Positions 9,640 to 22,020 of a stretch of 64,000 nucleotides of DNA are shown here, in pieces. A program made the position numbers and the translations under genes. The notes below the pieces were generated by a model. The model saw nothing but the letters and a program-made list of their open reading frames with translations. It was not told the origin of the DNA and ran no database searches. Location: NCBI RefSeq assembly GCF_947623445.1, contig NC_135247.1, positions 15,998,501 to 16,062,500 of the forward strand. Direction: 5' to 3'. Numbering within the stretch: the stretch's first letter is position 1; each line of letters starts with the position of its first letter. The DNA comes from Clavelina lepadiformis. Lineage: Eukaryota > Chordata > Ascidiacea > Aplousobranchia > Clavelinidae.

Positions 9640-11517
9640 TTATTTCAAACATTTACAGAAAGTTTTAGTAGTGTTAAATAATTTGAAAATATTTTCCCAT
9701 TCTTCTTTCATGAAATCTCGAACACTGGGGCGCGCTTTTCCGTGATAACCGGAGTAATGTATACCAGTCTCATATTCGGATTTAACAAGCATTGAATCCG
9801 CCATGCCGAGTTTATTTCGTAGGATGCCGGTTATCCAAACGTCATCTAAGTGAAAAGTTCTCTCTTTTCTTGAAATATTAAATAGTTTTTTCACAACTTC
9901 GATGCTGGTTGTGTACAGCCCCCCGTGACAGTATTGCGGATAGTCAGGCCATATGTAGGTGTCGAGGGAAACAGACCATTTTCTACCCTGCTGTCGAACG
10001 GGTTTTTCGTTTATACCCTTCTTAAATCCGCATATGATAGGAAACATGGGCAGCTGAAAGTCATTTACATCATTGATACTTTCGTCCACTCTCTTCTGAA
10101 GCTTGCCAAGATTAACCATGAAGTCGTCATCCACACTAGAGTAAAGAAAGTCCGATGGTAGATTGTCAGAAGCCCACTGCATTCCGGCTAATGTTTTTAG
10201 GCCAATGTGTCTAGGAAAAATATGTATAGACACAATGAAAACTTAGGAGACAATCACTCTACGATCTTGTTTATTGCGTAGGGAAACGGACGCGATTTGC
10301 GTAAGAGCTAACTACCTGTTCTATCTTCAAACACACTTACTCGTAGTCGTCAAAATCATTGAACTGCAGCAAGTCACCATATCTTTCGCTTTCTTCCTGT
10401 AGTAGACTCACATATTTTGGTATATCTGTTTTGCCAATGAGAAATACAGTTTCAAAGCGTCCTCCTTCGACGTAACTCAACGATGCCCAAGTTCTTCTCA
10501 GCAGTTCCCTTCGGACTTGGTTAGGAGCCGCAGATTTTACGAAGAAGACCATTGTCCAATTTACTTCTATAAATACATAATAAATATATCGATTCAGCTT
10601 CTTCAGTCACTTTGGACCATCTGAACAGAATGTGGGAATAATGGGTTTAGTTGCAACGCAGATGGCAGCCTTGATTAAACCGAATACATTGCTGAATAGC
10701 AACGTCCAATACCTAATCTTCATGTCATACAAAAAAGCACGAAATGTAAAAAAATATGATGGCAAAATATGTACATTGTTTTAAGCTTTGTATTAGGAGT
10801 TTTCTTTACGGAGTGAACGCAGGCAATACCGTAGTAAACTAATTGCTGCGTAAAGAATTAAGTTTAATGATAACGTTTATAAGCCGAGCCCATATAATGG
10901 GCTGGTTATCGCTTCCACAGATATCTTATATTTTTTGGAGCTCAACAAAACACCGTGAAAATGGAAAAGTGTTAAGCGTTTCAAATAAGCTAATCACTCT
11001 TAACAGTTAAAACTCGATAAAAAGTCCGTAAAACAATATACTCTTAAAAATCTAAATAAACTGCACCCTATAAACTAAAACTTTAACAGCACACTTTACT
11101 TTTATCTTTAAGACACGCAGCCTTTTCGCAATATTTTGAAGCTAATCTCCATGGTTGGATTAGAAACGACGTCTTGTTCTTCAAAGTTTGACATGCTTTG
11201 TCTCCGTCCGTTGTACCTGCTGTTGTTTTAATTTCCTTGGGTAAATAGTTATAAACAAGTGAGCGTTGGTGATTAGCAATTGAGCCGAATCTGCAAAACG
11301 AGTGTTGGACTTAATATAAAAGTCAAATAACAATTCAATGAACAGACCAAGAGACTGTAATTTGGAAAATAAAATGAAACAGCAATTGCAAGAATTTACA
11401 TTTGTTATCAGCTTACCTGGCGATAGAAACATTAGAAGCTTGATACATAGTTACAAAAATTCCTGCGTTCAGCATCGTAAAGACCAACAGAGTTAAGCTA
11501 AGATGCCATCGTTCCAT
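9640..11517 (-). CDS. GT31 beta-1,3-galactosyltransferase-like protein, gene A
   Basis: The model has four exons, 11517-11417, 11290-11100, 10563-10341 and 10210-9640, with consistent GT-AG splice sites and phases, giving 361 residues. An N-terminal signal anchor at about residues 6-27 predicts a type II Golgi enzyme with its catalytic domain in the lumen. GT31 motifs are present: RRTWAS, VFLIGK, the FNDFDDY...LKT block, the metal-binding SVDDD near residues 199-201, the YCHGGLY block and the DDVWITG box. The family transfers galactose or N-acetylglucosamine in beta-1,3 linkage; donor and acceptor cannot be read here. An AATAAA on the minus strand overlaps the TAA stop. A paralogue with matching exon phases lies at 14381-16337. 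The start was chosen because exon 1 encodes the anchor and the same exon exists in the paralogue. Confidence 0.9.
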
Positions 11518-12186
11518 TGAAAGTTTTTCGTTTTACTTTTTCATGATAAAAATATGATTAAATTACAGTAGATCTGAAATTTAAATTTATTTGTAATTTG
11601 GGATATAAGTTATTCATGTTAAGAGTCTGCTGTTTGCCTGCGTGGCATGTCGTCACTAAGTTCACCTTATAGACAAATTCTGAATGATTATGACAGGTTT
11701 TCGAATTTTATTTAGCCGTGATTACCTTAGCACATTTTACAAAGATCAGGTAAAAACAACTAACAAATTGCACGTTCGAGTTAAATCGATGTCATTCTGC
11801 CTACGCCCTATTTCACAAAGCTTAAGAAGATTTAAACTTACATGATCAAGTCCTTGCTTCACAGATAATCAGTTTTCCCGTAGAAGCTTTGCGTCGCCGT
11901 CGAAAGAAGTTTAATTAGCCAACTCGTAATTTAAAGTGACTGCATTTTCCAACCTTGAAAATATGTGCACACAAAACAGAGACTAAAATTACCAGGTGTT
12001 TTAAACGTGCTTGATTGTCTTTCTACTGTTTCTGTTTACTATGCTTTCTTTATTTGAACATCCAGTACAATAGTGCCAAAATAAAGAAAATAACTGACAA
12101 AAAATGACTAACTTCTTTGCTCTGAAGACAGTGTTTCGCTTGTTACTGTCTGGTTAAAACGTTATCTCCCTGGGCTGTACAGTGTA
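11518..12186. other. Intergenic, no gene recognised
   Basis: This is the 5' flank of glycosyltransferase gene A. I see no coding exon, RNA gene or clear promoter motif. Confidence 0.5.
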
Positions 12187-12511
12187 CAGGGTTGCCATAA
12201 CGTCCTTATTTATGAGATTGGTGCTTATTTTGAAGATCTGTGTCTTAGGATATATTTTTGTTCTTTTTTCTAAGAAACGTCTTTATTTTCAATTGTGTCC
12301 TTATTTTTGTCTGTTCTTAGGGCTATAGGGCATTTCGATACCTTTAGTATACCATTTTATACCAAAGAGATAACAAAATTAAGAACATGCACATAGTGTC
12401 TCGTTTTTTAGGAACATTGATTGCCTTCTGCTGTGCACTGTTTAAGTGAGTATTCTACTTTCATTTCCTATAGTCGTCCTTATAGTTGAGTCCCGACCGA
12501 TAGCAACCCTG
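12187..12511. mobile_element. Small MITE with CAGGGTTGCC ends
   Basis: The stretch starts cagggttgccat and ends atagcaaccctg, giving imperfect inverted repeats of about 11 bp. A related copy at 19649-19907 shares the interior, including agagataacaaaattaagaa. CAGGG ends are common in hAT elements, but I could not find a convincing 8-bp target duplication. No coding capacity is visible. Confidence 0.65.
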
Positions 12512-14380
12512 GCTTTTTTCCAGTGAGAACTACTTTTTCTCAATACAATTCTAACACCAGAGATAGATACGACCTCAACCCAACAAAAAATACTGATTTC
12601 ATCTGTTCATTTCGGTTAGTTATTTTATGTATGTAACTTTGAGAGACATTACACGTACGTAATCTGATCAAAAGTAAAAAAGTAAGAGGTAAAAAACGCT
12701 TTATTGGGAAAATGTGAAACTTTTTAAACTATGAACGATGTATAGGTTACACCTTTGCAGTGTAAAGTAGCCTACTTATATACATTACTGTAGATATATT
12801 ACAGCAAAAAGTTTTATTTTTTATCCAGCAGTTTATCTACTCCTTTACTTCTATATTGAACACAAGTAATAAGTTACGCTACGATAACCCTAACTACAAG
12901 TTACAGTTATAATATCGTCCTCATTAGTTTAATGAAATATCCACCTTGTCTTGCTTGTTCAAGTTTCTTACTCTGATTTGATTATTGCTTTAGAAGTTCA
13001 ACTGTCTATTTCTCGTTTTAAACGTTGAATAAGCCTAAAACCAGATTTGAAAGCAAGTTTGAGCGATTGAATTCATGTGATGTTGACGCAAATCGCCTGC
13101 GGCTGCGTACAAAGAGGCCTCGAGGGCGTGTTAGATTTGTATGAAAGATATTGCTTTCCGCATGCTGGCGTGCGAGTCCAAAATAGGATAGAAACATATA
13201 GGCCTAACGTGTTATTGTAGAAGAATATCAATATGATAATGAAACAACTACGGTTTTGTTATTACTTTACATGTCACGGATACACAATATTTGATTTTCA
13301 TCTGTCATATTAAATCACGTCAAATGGCGAACACTCATTGGTGGTAAACCTTATGAAAAGATAGCAAGGTGTGCTTTTTATTTGATCAAAAATAGGGGTT
13401 GTACAAGTTTATTTTGCATGTCCATGACGCTTAACAGGCAATGTATAACTCTATTGGCACATTCATAGCTTCAATTAATCATTGCTCTATAGATCTGCTG
13501 TACTTTCTTCTAAGGGTTTGTTTGCTTTTGATTGAGTTTGTGACCATCCTTGTTCGGACACTTCAAATAGAGCATTGAATAAGACTAAAATACCATGTTT
13601 AGGGATTGTTCACAAAACACGCTCATGTTTAAGGGACAGGCTACGTTAAAGCCTGATGTTGCATTATGCTTGATATGTGCGCGTTCATCGTTAATTAACC
13701 AGTTATTTAAATTTTGAACGATTAAAAACGGGTGGTCGTAGATTCATGCATGCAGCCATTAAATATTGACATGTCAACTACTTCGAAGATATATGCGTTT
13801 ATGATGGTCTGTACATCTTCAGTGCTTATATGTGATGTGAACGCAAGCTTAACTGCAAACCTGATAACATTAACTGCACATTCTAATAACATTTGGCTGG
13901 ACTGTTATATCAAATTAAGATGTTCCGGCATAAAACTTTCGAAAATCCGGCAAAACAAAGCTCAGTATAAAATTGCAGTATAAAAAGCACTATAATCAAC
14001 AAACTTCCACAATACGTATATCAATAACTCACAACATCAACGAGGCAAAGAGGCATGAGCAGTCGGAACCTCAAAATCACAGTCTGTAAAAGAACCAGTA
14101 TAATTGGTAAAAATGTACCGACGGTACCGGTAATCGCTAGCCTGCTGTTCCTAAAAAGTTGTTTGGTACTTTCTCGGTACTCTAAACCGGTTATTTTGTT
14201 ATAGCAAGTACTGCTGCACGTGCTATTTTTAGCTCTATTTTGAACCCGCTCCAGGTTATTCCAGGTTAAAACATATTTGATCTCGATCATGCACTTCTTC
14301 GGTCGTTATAAGACATTTGTAGATTATAAAAGAACGGCGAACGTCAAAATTGTCCGAATCGGCGAATTAGCTATTCAAAT
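12512..14380. other. Intergenic, no gene recognised
   Basis: This is AT-rich sequence between the two glycosyltransferase genes. The open frames at 13732-13983 and 14021-14290 show no known motif and no splice context, so I left them out. Confidence 0.5.
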
Positions 14381-16337
14381 CTATTTTAAACAAGTGCATA
14401 GAATTTTCGTGGTGTTAAATAATTTTATACAGTCTTCCCATTCTTCTTTCATAAAGTTTCGAACGCCGTCTTTTTGTTTTCCTCGATAACCAGAGTAATG
14501 TAGTCCAGTGCCATCTTTTGCCTTAACAAGCATCGTATCTGGCATACCGATCTTATGTCGAAGAACGCCGGTTATCCAAACATCGTCTAAGTGAAATGTT
14601 TTCTCCGTCCTGGATGCGTGAAAAAGATCTTCCACCACTGCTACGCTTGTCGTGTATAAACCGCCGTGGCAATATGGAGGATAATCCGGCCACTTGTACA
14701 CGTCCAGTGCGACGGTCCACTTATATCCTTCCTGGCGGATAGGTTTTTCATTTGCGCCTCTTGTAAAGCCACAAATTATTGGAAACATGGGCAGCGAAAG
14801 TTCTATCATATTCCGTAGGTTTTCCTCCACGCTTTCTTGAAGTTTACCGAGATTTACCATAAAATCGTCATCCACACTGGAGTAGAGATAGTTGACCGGT
14901 AAATTGTCAGCAGCCCATTGCATACCGGCTAAAGTCTTCAGCCCGATGTGTCTGATAAAAAAACACATAACAATGGTGTGAAAAGTTCGACCTACTGTAA
15001 GTTTCCAGGTTTGTTCTTATCTCAAACGAGAACAAGGACATTACTGTTGATTTGAATGAAGTCAATTGCGACCTGGCTGGCTCAGCTCGTGGTTAATTGT
15101 GTTTAGCCATAAAACATACACAATAAAATAAAACCGTTATTACATGATACTGTAGTAAGTACTGCGCATATTCAAAGCAAACTTACTCGTAGTCGTCAAA
15201 ATCATTGAACTGTAGCAAGTCACCATATCTCTTATGTTCTTCATTCAGCAAGCTGACATATTTTGGTACATTTGTTTTTCCAATGACAAAAACAGTTTCA
15301 AAGCGTCCTCCTTCGACGTAACTCAACGATGCCCAAGTTCTTCTCAGCAGTTCCCTTCGGACTTGGTTAGGACCCGCCGATTTTACGAAGAAGACCATTG
15401 TCCAATTTACTTCTATAAATACATAATGTATTTCGCATTGCGTGTGCTATATATATATTTGCTCATGGCGTCTCAAAGCAACTCTCCAATAAAGACCACA
15501 AAAAACCGTACTTTTTGGAACTTTCTTGGCTATTTTTGAATTGAATTAGCTCCGTTGGAAAAAAAGACATGCTAAAGGCACCACATTTAGTATAAAATTC
15601 CACGGCAGATCAGCTTACTTTTGTTTTTGACGCATTTGCTATTCTCGCAATATTTTGAAGCCAATCTCCAAGGCTGGATTAAAAACGAAGTCTTATTTTT
15701 CAACGGCAGACAGTCTCGACCACTTGCTCTAACTTTTGACATCTCGGCATTTTCCTTGTGAGCATAGATGCGTTGTTGATAGGAATTTTTGAAGTCCACG
15801 CTACCCAAAACAATCGTGATTTCAATTCAACCGTAAATGAGTCAAAAACATACATTGTGTGATCGAATTGCTTCCTGTGACATTTGTCGTAACTCGGTCA
15901 AATGTTGTTAAACTGTGCCCTTTATTGTGCACACAGTTCAAATAATTAGTTATACATGTTTTGAGCAGTAGCACTTATTAAGTTACGAGTACCTTTTTGG
16001 GTTTGAGCTATCATGTTTATCTATAATGACAACAAGTAGTTTCTTTGGTGGCTATTTTCTAAATCAGATTCTGTAAATAGTTGGCAGTAACAAATGTACA
16101 ATTGAGCCGTACAATTTAATAACTGCTTCACTCATAAGTCGGTTCACATTAACATACGTCATACATGAACCAAAAAGTTCACCATACGGTCTACCAATAT
16201 ATGAAAACATAAAGTTAATCATTTCATGCAACTGACCTCGAAACAGTTCTCTGTGACATGTCATACAAAGAAAAAAAAATTCCCACGTTGACTATAGTGA
16301 AGACCACAAGGGCGGCTCCTGGTCGCCATCTTTCCAT
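14381..16337 (-). CDS. GT31 beta-1,3-galactosyltransferase-like protein, gene B
   Basis: The exons are 16337-16237, 15800-15619, 15409-15187 and 14951-14381, giving 358 residues. Exons 1, 3 and 4 are exactly as long as in gene A (101, 223 and 571 nt), and exon 2 is 9 nt shorter. Exon 1 encodes a signal anchor beginning MERWRPGAA. The same GT31 motifs are present: RRTWAS, VFVIGK, SVDDD, the YCHGGLY block and DDVWITG. The gene ends in TAG, with an in-frame TGA one codon later. It is a tandem duplicate of gene A. Exon 3 is much closer to gene A than exon 4 is, which suggests local gene conversion. The substrate is unknown. Confidence 0.9.
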
Positions 16338-16836
16338 CAGTTCTTCAATTTCTGTTTCTGTTTCAATTCACGTAAGAAGAGTATACTTTTTATACATACC
16401 GATTGCAATAAAAAATCTTGCTAGAATCTACAAAACCGTTTTATAACTAAGCTTTATAAAACTTGGTCCACGTTTAGTTTGGTTCCCTTCATCGTGGTAT
16501 CTAATCGCTCGGTCAACTGCGTCACTGTGTTATCGAGTCATTTCATCGACATGCTGTTTGTAGCGAGTTCTAACGCCGGAACAATCCGAACTCCTTAATA
16601 TCAACTCTAACAAAAACTGTCTCGGAATTGTTCGAAGAGAGCTGCAGTTAACTATATCAGATTGCATTGCAAACGATAAAACCATGGCACATCTACACAG
16701 CAGCACAGGTATTGGTAGAATGATCGCTCGTTGTATAACCGGCGAGGCGTAATCAAATCAAAAAGTGCTTCTGGCCGCAGGCTGAAAAGACTGAGGCACG
16801 ACAAACGAAGTTACACCTTCGGCAAACAAAGTTATA
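16338..16836. other. Intergenic, no gene recognised
   Basis: This is the 5' flank of glycosyltransferase gene B, up to a hAT-type element. Nothing else is recognised. Confidence 0.5.
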
Positions 16837-16844
16837 CCTATACG

Positions 16845-17566
16845 CAGTGTTCCCTCTAAGAAAATTTTACGCTGAGCAAATGTTTGATTTAGTGAGCATG
16901 AGCATTTTAATGCTGAGTTAAAATGAATTACCAACTTTGTGAACCGAGTTTGGGAACCACTCGTCTAGAAGAAGTTTAATAAAAAGCGAACAAATTACAC
17001 ATTTACTTCAAATAGCTTCTTGTTTTCGTGGTTTTGCCTTTTGATTTGCGATTTGCCTTTTCCAAAATCACTATTAGGTGCCACTCCATGACAAAGTTTG
17101 CAGATTATCATGTTGGTTGACGCAGAATAGTCACAGATTTTGGACAGTTTAGCGTTTTGCTGTTTTAGCGTATGATTTCCGGTATCATCATTGTAATTTA
17201 GTGTCACACACTCTACTGCTGTATTTAAGAAAATGTAATTACTGTAAATACTAAAACTAGTCTTCAGAGTCGAAACTGGAAAATAAACTATCTTTTGCAA
17301 GCTAAGGAATAAAGTTAGTTGCATCCACGAGTGTGGAGTGTTTGTGAAGCAAAGACAAAGGATTGTGATGTAACAAAAGGGTAGTGTATGCTCATGTGGT
17401 TCAGCACCCGGTATAAATGCGATAAGCGTTCTGTCCAAAAATAATGTTGAAAGTCATTTTACTTTTAAATTTGGAAATTGCAAGTGCGCAAGAATGAGAT
17501 TTTACTGCGCAAATAGTCTGGTGGTACTGCGCATTTGCTCAGTTGCGCACCTTAGAGGGAACACTG
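16845..17566. mobile_element. 722-bp hAT-type MITE with perfect 8-bp target duplication
   Basis: The element begins cagtgttccctctaag and ends in the exact inverse, a 16-bp terminal inverted repeat. It is flanked by the direct repeat cctatacg at 16837-16844 and 17567-17574. An 8-bp duplication and CAG-type ends are hallmarks of the hAT superfamily. A 147-codon minus-strand frame at 16995-17438 has a possible CxxC near its end but no recognisable transposase domain, so I call the element non-autonomous. The intact duplication suggests a fairly recent insertion. Confidence 0.92.
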
Positions 17567-17574
17567 CCTATACG

Positions 17575-19648
17575 CAAGCGTATCCAGACGCTGTGCGAAT
17601 TTAGAATTACGTACATTCTACAAAGATCGGGAAAGATTACATATTTGAGCCTAATATATTCCAGACTTGGGCAATTTTGATATACACATTCGCTAAGTGC
17701 AACTTCTATTGTTACTCAAACTTCATGTTATACTTCTATTTATATCGTATACTTGGAACAATTAGGCGCTGTCTCAAAATTTTTGTTGTTCAAACACCAT
17801 TCTGGTTACAATTATGTGCTTTCTTATGAAAATTGTTATTCTATTGCATAATGGTTTGCTGCTTTATAAAACCTAACCACAAAAGATGCTTGTGGCTTGA
17901 CTGCTTGGTAGTTCCTTCCGCATGTACTGGACAACGACAGCCTACTTTGTCTAGAGTTAAAACACTAATGATTGATCTGTAAAGCAACGCCATGTGCATA
18001 ATGCCAAAAGTTCACTTTGGTGCCAGAATTTCAGCGGCAAAAATCAAAACGCTCCTCAAACAATTTCAATATGTGTATTAAAGGCGTTGGATATATTACT
18101 GTGGAGGTAAGCAGTTCTTTACAAACTTGCGTAACTTGTTCCTAAGCGGAGGTTTTACAGGGCTTAGGAAGTCCGTTAGTAGAAGTTGTTTCAACGAACA
18201 TTGGAGTGCTGATAATAATCGCTTGCGCAATGACGGTTACCAAAACTTTAAAACCTTTATACCGGGAGTAAATAAAAAACGGGTAATTAAAAAAATGTAT
18301 TTGAATTAAGGTAAAATGAAAGTCACCTCGCACAAATACTCAGTATATCTCGCCTATTTTTGAGAAGTTGGCTAATTTTTTACATCGCCTAAACATATAT
18401 CAAGAAGTTTGAGAAAAAATGTTATGTAAATGTCAACCATCTAAAAAATGCAATGCTTTTATTATCATTTCAATACTTCATTAGTTTTCTACATTGTTGT
18501 TTTTACGGTGAAATTTCACGTTTGACCTGGCGTCCTTCACGAAAACAACAAATTTAATCCTGCCTTATGGTAAAGAAAAGTGGTTTTGTCTGCAACTAAC
18601 AACGTAACCAGACAACCAGTAAATTTAGCAGTTAGTTCCCAAGACATTCGACCATTTTCTTAACCTACACTAGTCAATAACCACAACTGGAAACCTAACC
18701 CAGCGTTCTTTAACGTTTTTGACGTCATATTTTGAACCCCGGAGATACTTCTGAAATGTCCTGGAATGTCCCATTAATAAAAGTTATAAAAAAGGAAAAT
18801 AAATGTTAAAAAAAGCAAATATTCAAAAAGCAATATCTCTTTCAAAGCTTCAGCAAACAGTTTAAACAGTCATTACAAAAAATGGAAAACAATCCTGTTA
18901 CTATGACATCTGCAGCTGCTCGGAACCTTTCTAAATGTTTCCAGGAACACTGTAGAGTTCCAGCAACCTCTTGACAAGCGCCGACCTGCCACAAGGTCTA
19001 ACAAATGAAAGCAAAAATGTTGTGTGTTTGAACCTGCTTCACACACACACCTATACAAGCGTACACGTCAGACCAATGTAACTATACACTATACAGTATA
19101 TACATTTGCAACTTGCATACATAGTACTGCAGATAATATATTATTGGTCAGACAATGGCAACGCGTCAATACACTTGAATATTCCCTCAACACAAAATAA
19201 AGCAGCGTAAAGATAAGGATAATTTCAAGCATATTATTGCCATCATAAGAGATTCGAGCCGCGCATAGCAATGCAGCTGTAAAAGGAGAGCTAATTATTT
19301 TACCATATCCTGTACAAAATAGTAATTTCCTGCCTTGACATGACGCCAGTCACGAAACACTTTTCACTAAGCTAGGACTAGGCACTGGTCAAGCTGAATT
19401 AACCTGCGTTTGCTACATTGCGTCTTATCAATATTTAATCTTGGACATTTTTCAGCAACAATACACTCTCGTCATACTATTTTACACAAGTAGCTTACAA
19501 TAACAAACGCCAGTGTTCAATAGGTACGAATAGTTCAAAACAGGCTGTGACCTGTTGACAACGTGTAACATTGAACACAGGTTTTTAATTAATAACCCAA
19601 TTCACACCCGAGCACTACCCATTATAATAGGTCGCATTATGCTATAAC
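17575..19648. other. Intergenic, no gene recognised
   Basis: This is AT-rich unique sequence. Open frames of about 60 codons near 18127-18333 and 18873-19271 have no motif or splice support. Confidence 0.5.
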
Positions 19649-19907
19649 CAGGGTTATCATTCCATGCTTAATTTTGTCTTATTTTTAAGGCAGAGGTTCC
19701 TATTTTGGGCATTTCAACCCCTTTAGTAAGCCATTTTGTACCTAAGAGATAACAAAATTAAGAACATGCAAGTAGTTTTTTCTCGTTTTTTTTTCTTTTT
19801 TTTTAGGAACATTGATTGTCTTCTCTTGTTGTGCACTGTTTTAGGTAGTATTCTTCTTTCATTTCCTAGTCGTCCTTATTTTTGAGTTCAGACCGATGGC
19901 AATCCTG
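19649..19907. mobile_element. Second copy of the CAGGGTT-ended MITE
   Basis: This is related to 12187-12511 in both ends and interior, but shorter (259 bp) and diverged. It starts cagggttatcat and ends ggcaatcctg. No protein is encoded. Confidence 0.6.
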
Positions 19908-20348
19908 GCTTTGGCATATCAGACCTACATTGTGTTCTGGTCATGGTACACTGTACAAGCATGAGCAAACGCCTTCATTAGGTATACAAACAGACGAACA
20001 ATTTTTCTTGGTAAAAATATAACCACCAACTGGTCTGATCGTTTTCTCAAGACGATTTTGTTGCATTAAGCACTTGTCATAAAACGCTTTGTTATACGCA
20101 TATGCAAGTATAGTTCAGCTTACTTTCACAAATATCATGGAATATATATCTATCATAGAAATATTCCCTCAATACGGGCCTAGGCAGCACAAAAGCAAGT
20201 ACAACTGTCATAGCACAAGTTCACTGAACCCTGATGACTTCTTACAAACGAACTCTGTATACGATAAACGATGCTAACAAAAACAAAGGTAAAATTGAAG
20301 AAAGAACTTTGAAAATTTGCAATCGCACACGCATGACGACACACTTGA
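19908..20348. other. Intergenic, no gene recognised
   Basis: There is no motif-bearing frame. Two short open frames between 20089 and 20449 look random and run into the next element. Confidence 0.45.
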
Positions 20349-21328
20349 CTAGATTACTAGAACGACCAAGCACGTCAGTCGACGCATTTCAAGTATTTAG
20401 TTTATTGTATCTCCACCGGGCATCACGTTTTTCTTCTGAAACTTCTTGACAAAATTATTTGCTTCTTACAACACTCAGTTTATCTGAATTTTGGATGTTA
20501 TTCGATTAAAACGGCGAATTTAATCATATATCTTCCTACAACGACCAAGTGCGTCAATTGATGCTTACAATTTGATAAAATTTCACATAGAGTCTACGGA
20601 AGGTTTGATTGCAGTCCACAGAATCATTATAAAGTGAGAAAATGGAAAAAAACATGATACTCAGCGTTGTAGAGGTATAATTGAGCATGGTGATGTCACA
20701 AGATGATCGGGATAATTTTTCTCCAGCGCCCTGCTTAACTGTAGAAATCCGGACTTAGTCAGCGATTTTATTCGAGAGTAGCACGTAGCTTACTTGCGAG
20801 CAGTGGATATTAGAATGAGGAAAGGCAGAGAAGGCTGCTGTACAGTGACTTTACTGACGAGTTCGAAACTGACGAACCTGCAGTAAAAAAGCGGAAAGCA
20901 TGCGCAAACTTAAAGTGCCGTAACAGAACAACGGATTCGTGCAACACCTGACGCGGAACAGTTTGTGGGAAATGCGCTATACAAACTTGCCCAAACTGTG
21001 TTGATTGAATGTAACCAACACTTACTTATCTTCGTGAACTGTTGCAGTTATTATTTTGCAAATAACAACTTTTTTATATTTTTTCTCCTTCAAGCGCTGC
21101 TAATGTTCAACATTTGTAGTTTATGCCTGTCAGGTTGCGTTTTTAATTGTGTGTTTTCTTCTTCCGAATAAAGTATAACATGGTGTGTGATTATTTTTAA
21201 ATTACAACGAATGACGTTTAATGCCATTTCTACTTCAAGGATGTTATTCTCACTAAATAAATGAACGAATTGTATTTTATGTGTTTTATACTTCAATTGA
21301 CGCACTTAAGGTCGTTCTAGGAATCTAG
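20349..21328 (+). mobile_element. Decayed piggyBac-like transposon remnant
   Basis: Inverted ends are visible. The left end has ctagattactagaacgacc and the right end has the inverse of ctagattcctagaacgacc, each followed inwards by a related gtcaattgacgc-type motif. A further copy of the left motif lies near 20533-20565. Between them, 20814-21007 reads as an acidic then basic stretch followed by a cysteine-rich tail (ACANLKC, then VCGKC and CPNC) with a stop inside. A cysteine-rich C-terminus and CCTAGAA-type ends recall piggyBac transposases, but no TTAA duplication or catalytic domain is seen. The superfamily is tentative. Confidence 0.45.
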
Positions 21329-22020
21329 GGAGTTTGAAAGCGCGGTCATCCTAGTAATAAAGAAGCACTAGGCTCGCTTATTATGATCGTGTTCTGTGCA
21401 AATCACGACAACTGTGCAGGTAAAATGTGTTTGTTTGTTTTGAGATCTTTCCAAAACACTTGGCGCGAAACGAAAGTAATTTAATAAGTTAATGATTGAA
21501 CTGTACACTTAAATTTAATTTCAAAAACGTTCAAATGCCATCGTCAAAACTGACATAGCCTACTGTAAACTTTCTTTGTCAGTTAACTGTAACAATTTTT
21601 CAAATTGTCACTGTAAGAGTCAGCCTGTCACTGTAAGGTGTCAGCCTGTCAGACCTTTTTATACGCAAGCAATTTATAGGCTACCTCCATTTTCAACGGT
21701 TGAACTTAAAAATTTAATTGGTAACGGCTTACTGTTTTCATCGCAGGCTATTTCTAGAGAAGTCAATGTAGAATGCCTGTGATTTACGGAAATGAACTTT
21801 ACAGCCAGAAACTTGTGTACAATACACTGTTTGATACACGTTAGCACGGACACATTTTGTATACGTTAGTGCGGTCGAATGGTACATTGTATAATACAAG
21901 TTTTTGGACATGTGACGACTTTTACCGACGGTCCCCAGTTTTGTGGCGGAGTTTGTCCGAAAATTAATTGGCATGCCTTTATGCGTATTTCAAATAATTA
22001 CATGTCAATATCTCATCAAA
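21329..22020. other. Intergenic, no gene recognised
   Basis: This lies between the piggyBac-like remnant and the 3' end of the sulfotransferase-like gene C. A short duplicated gtcagcctgtca motif sits near 21617-21650. Nothing else is recognised. Confidence 0.45.

Noticed and set aside
13732-14290. 83- and 89-codon frames between the glycosyltransferase genes
   Set aside because: There are no motifs, no splice context and no paralogue support.
16995-17438. 147-codon minus-strand frame inside the hAT-type MITE
   Set aside because: There is a possible CxxC but no BED or hAT domain; it may be a relic, and the evidence is too thin for a gene.
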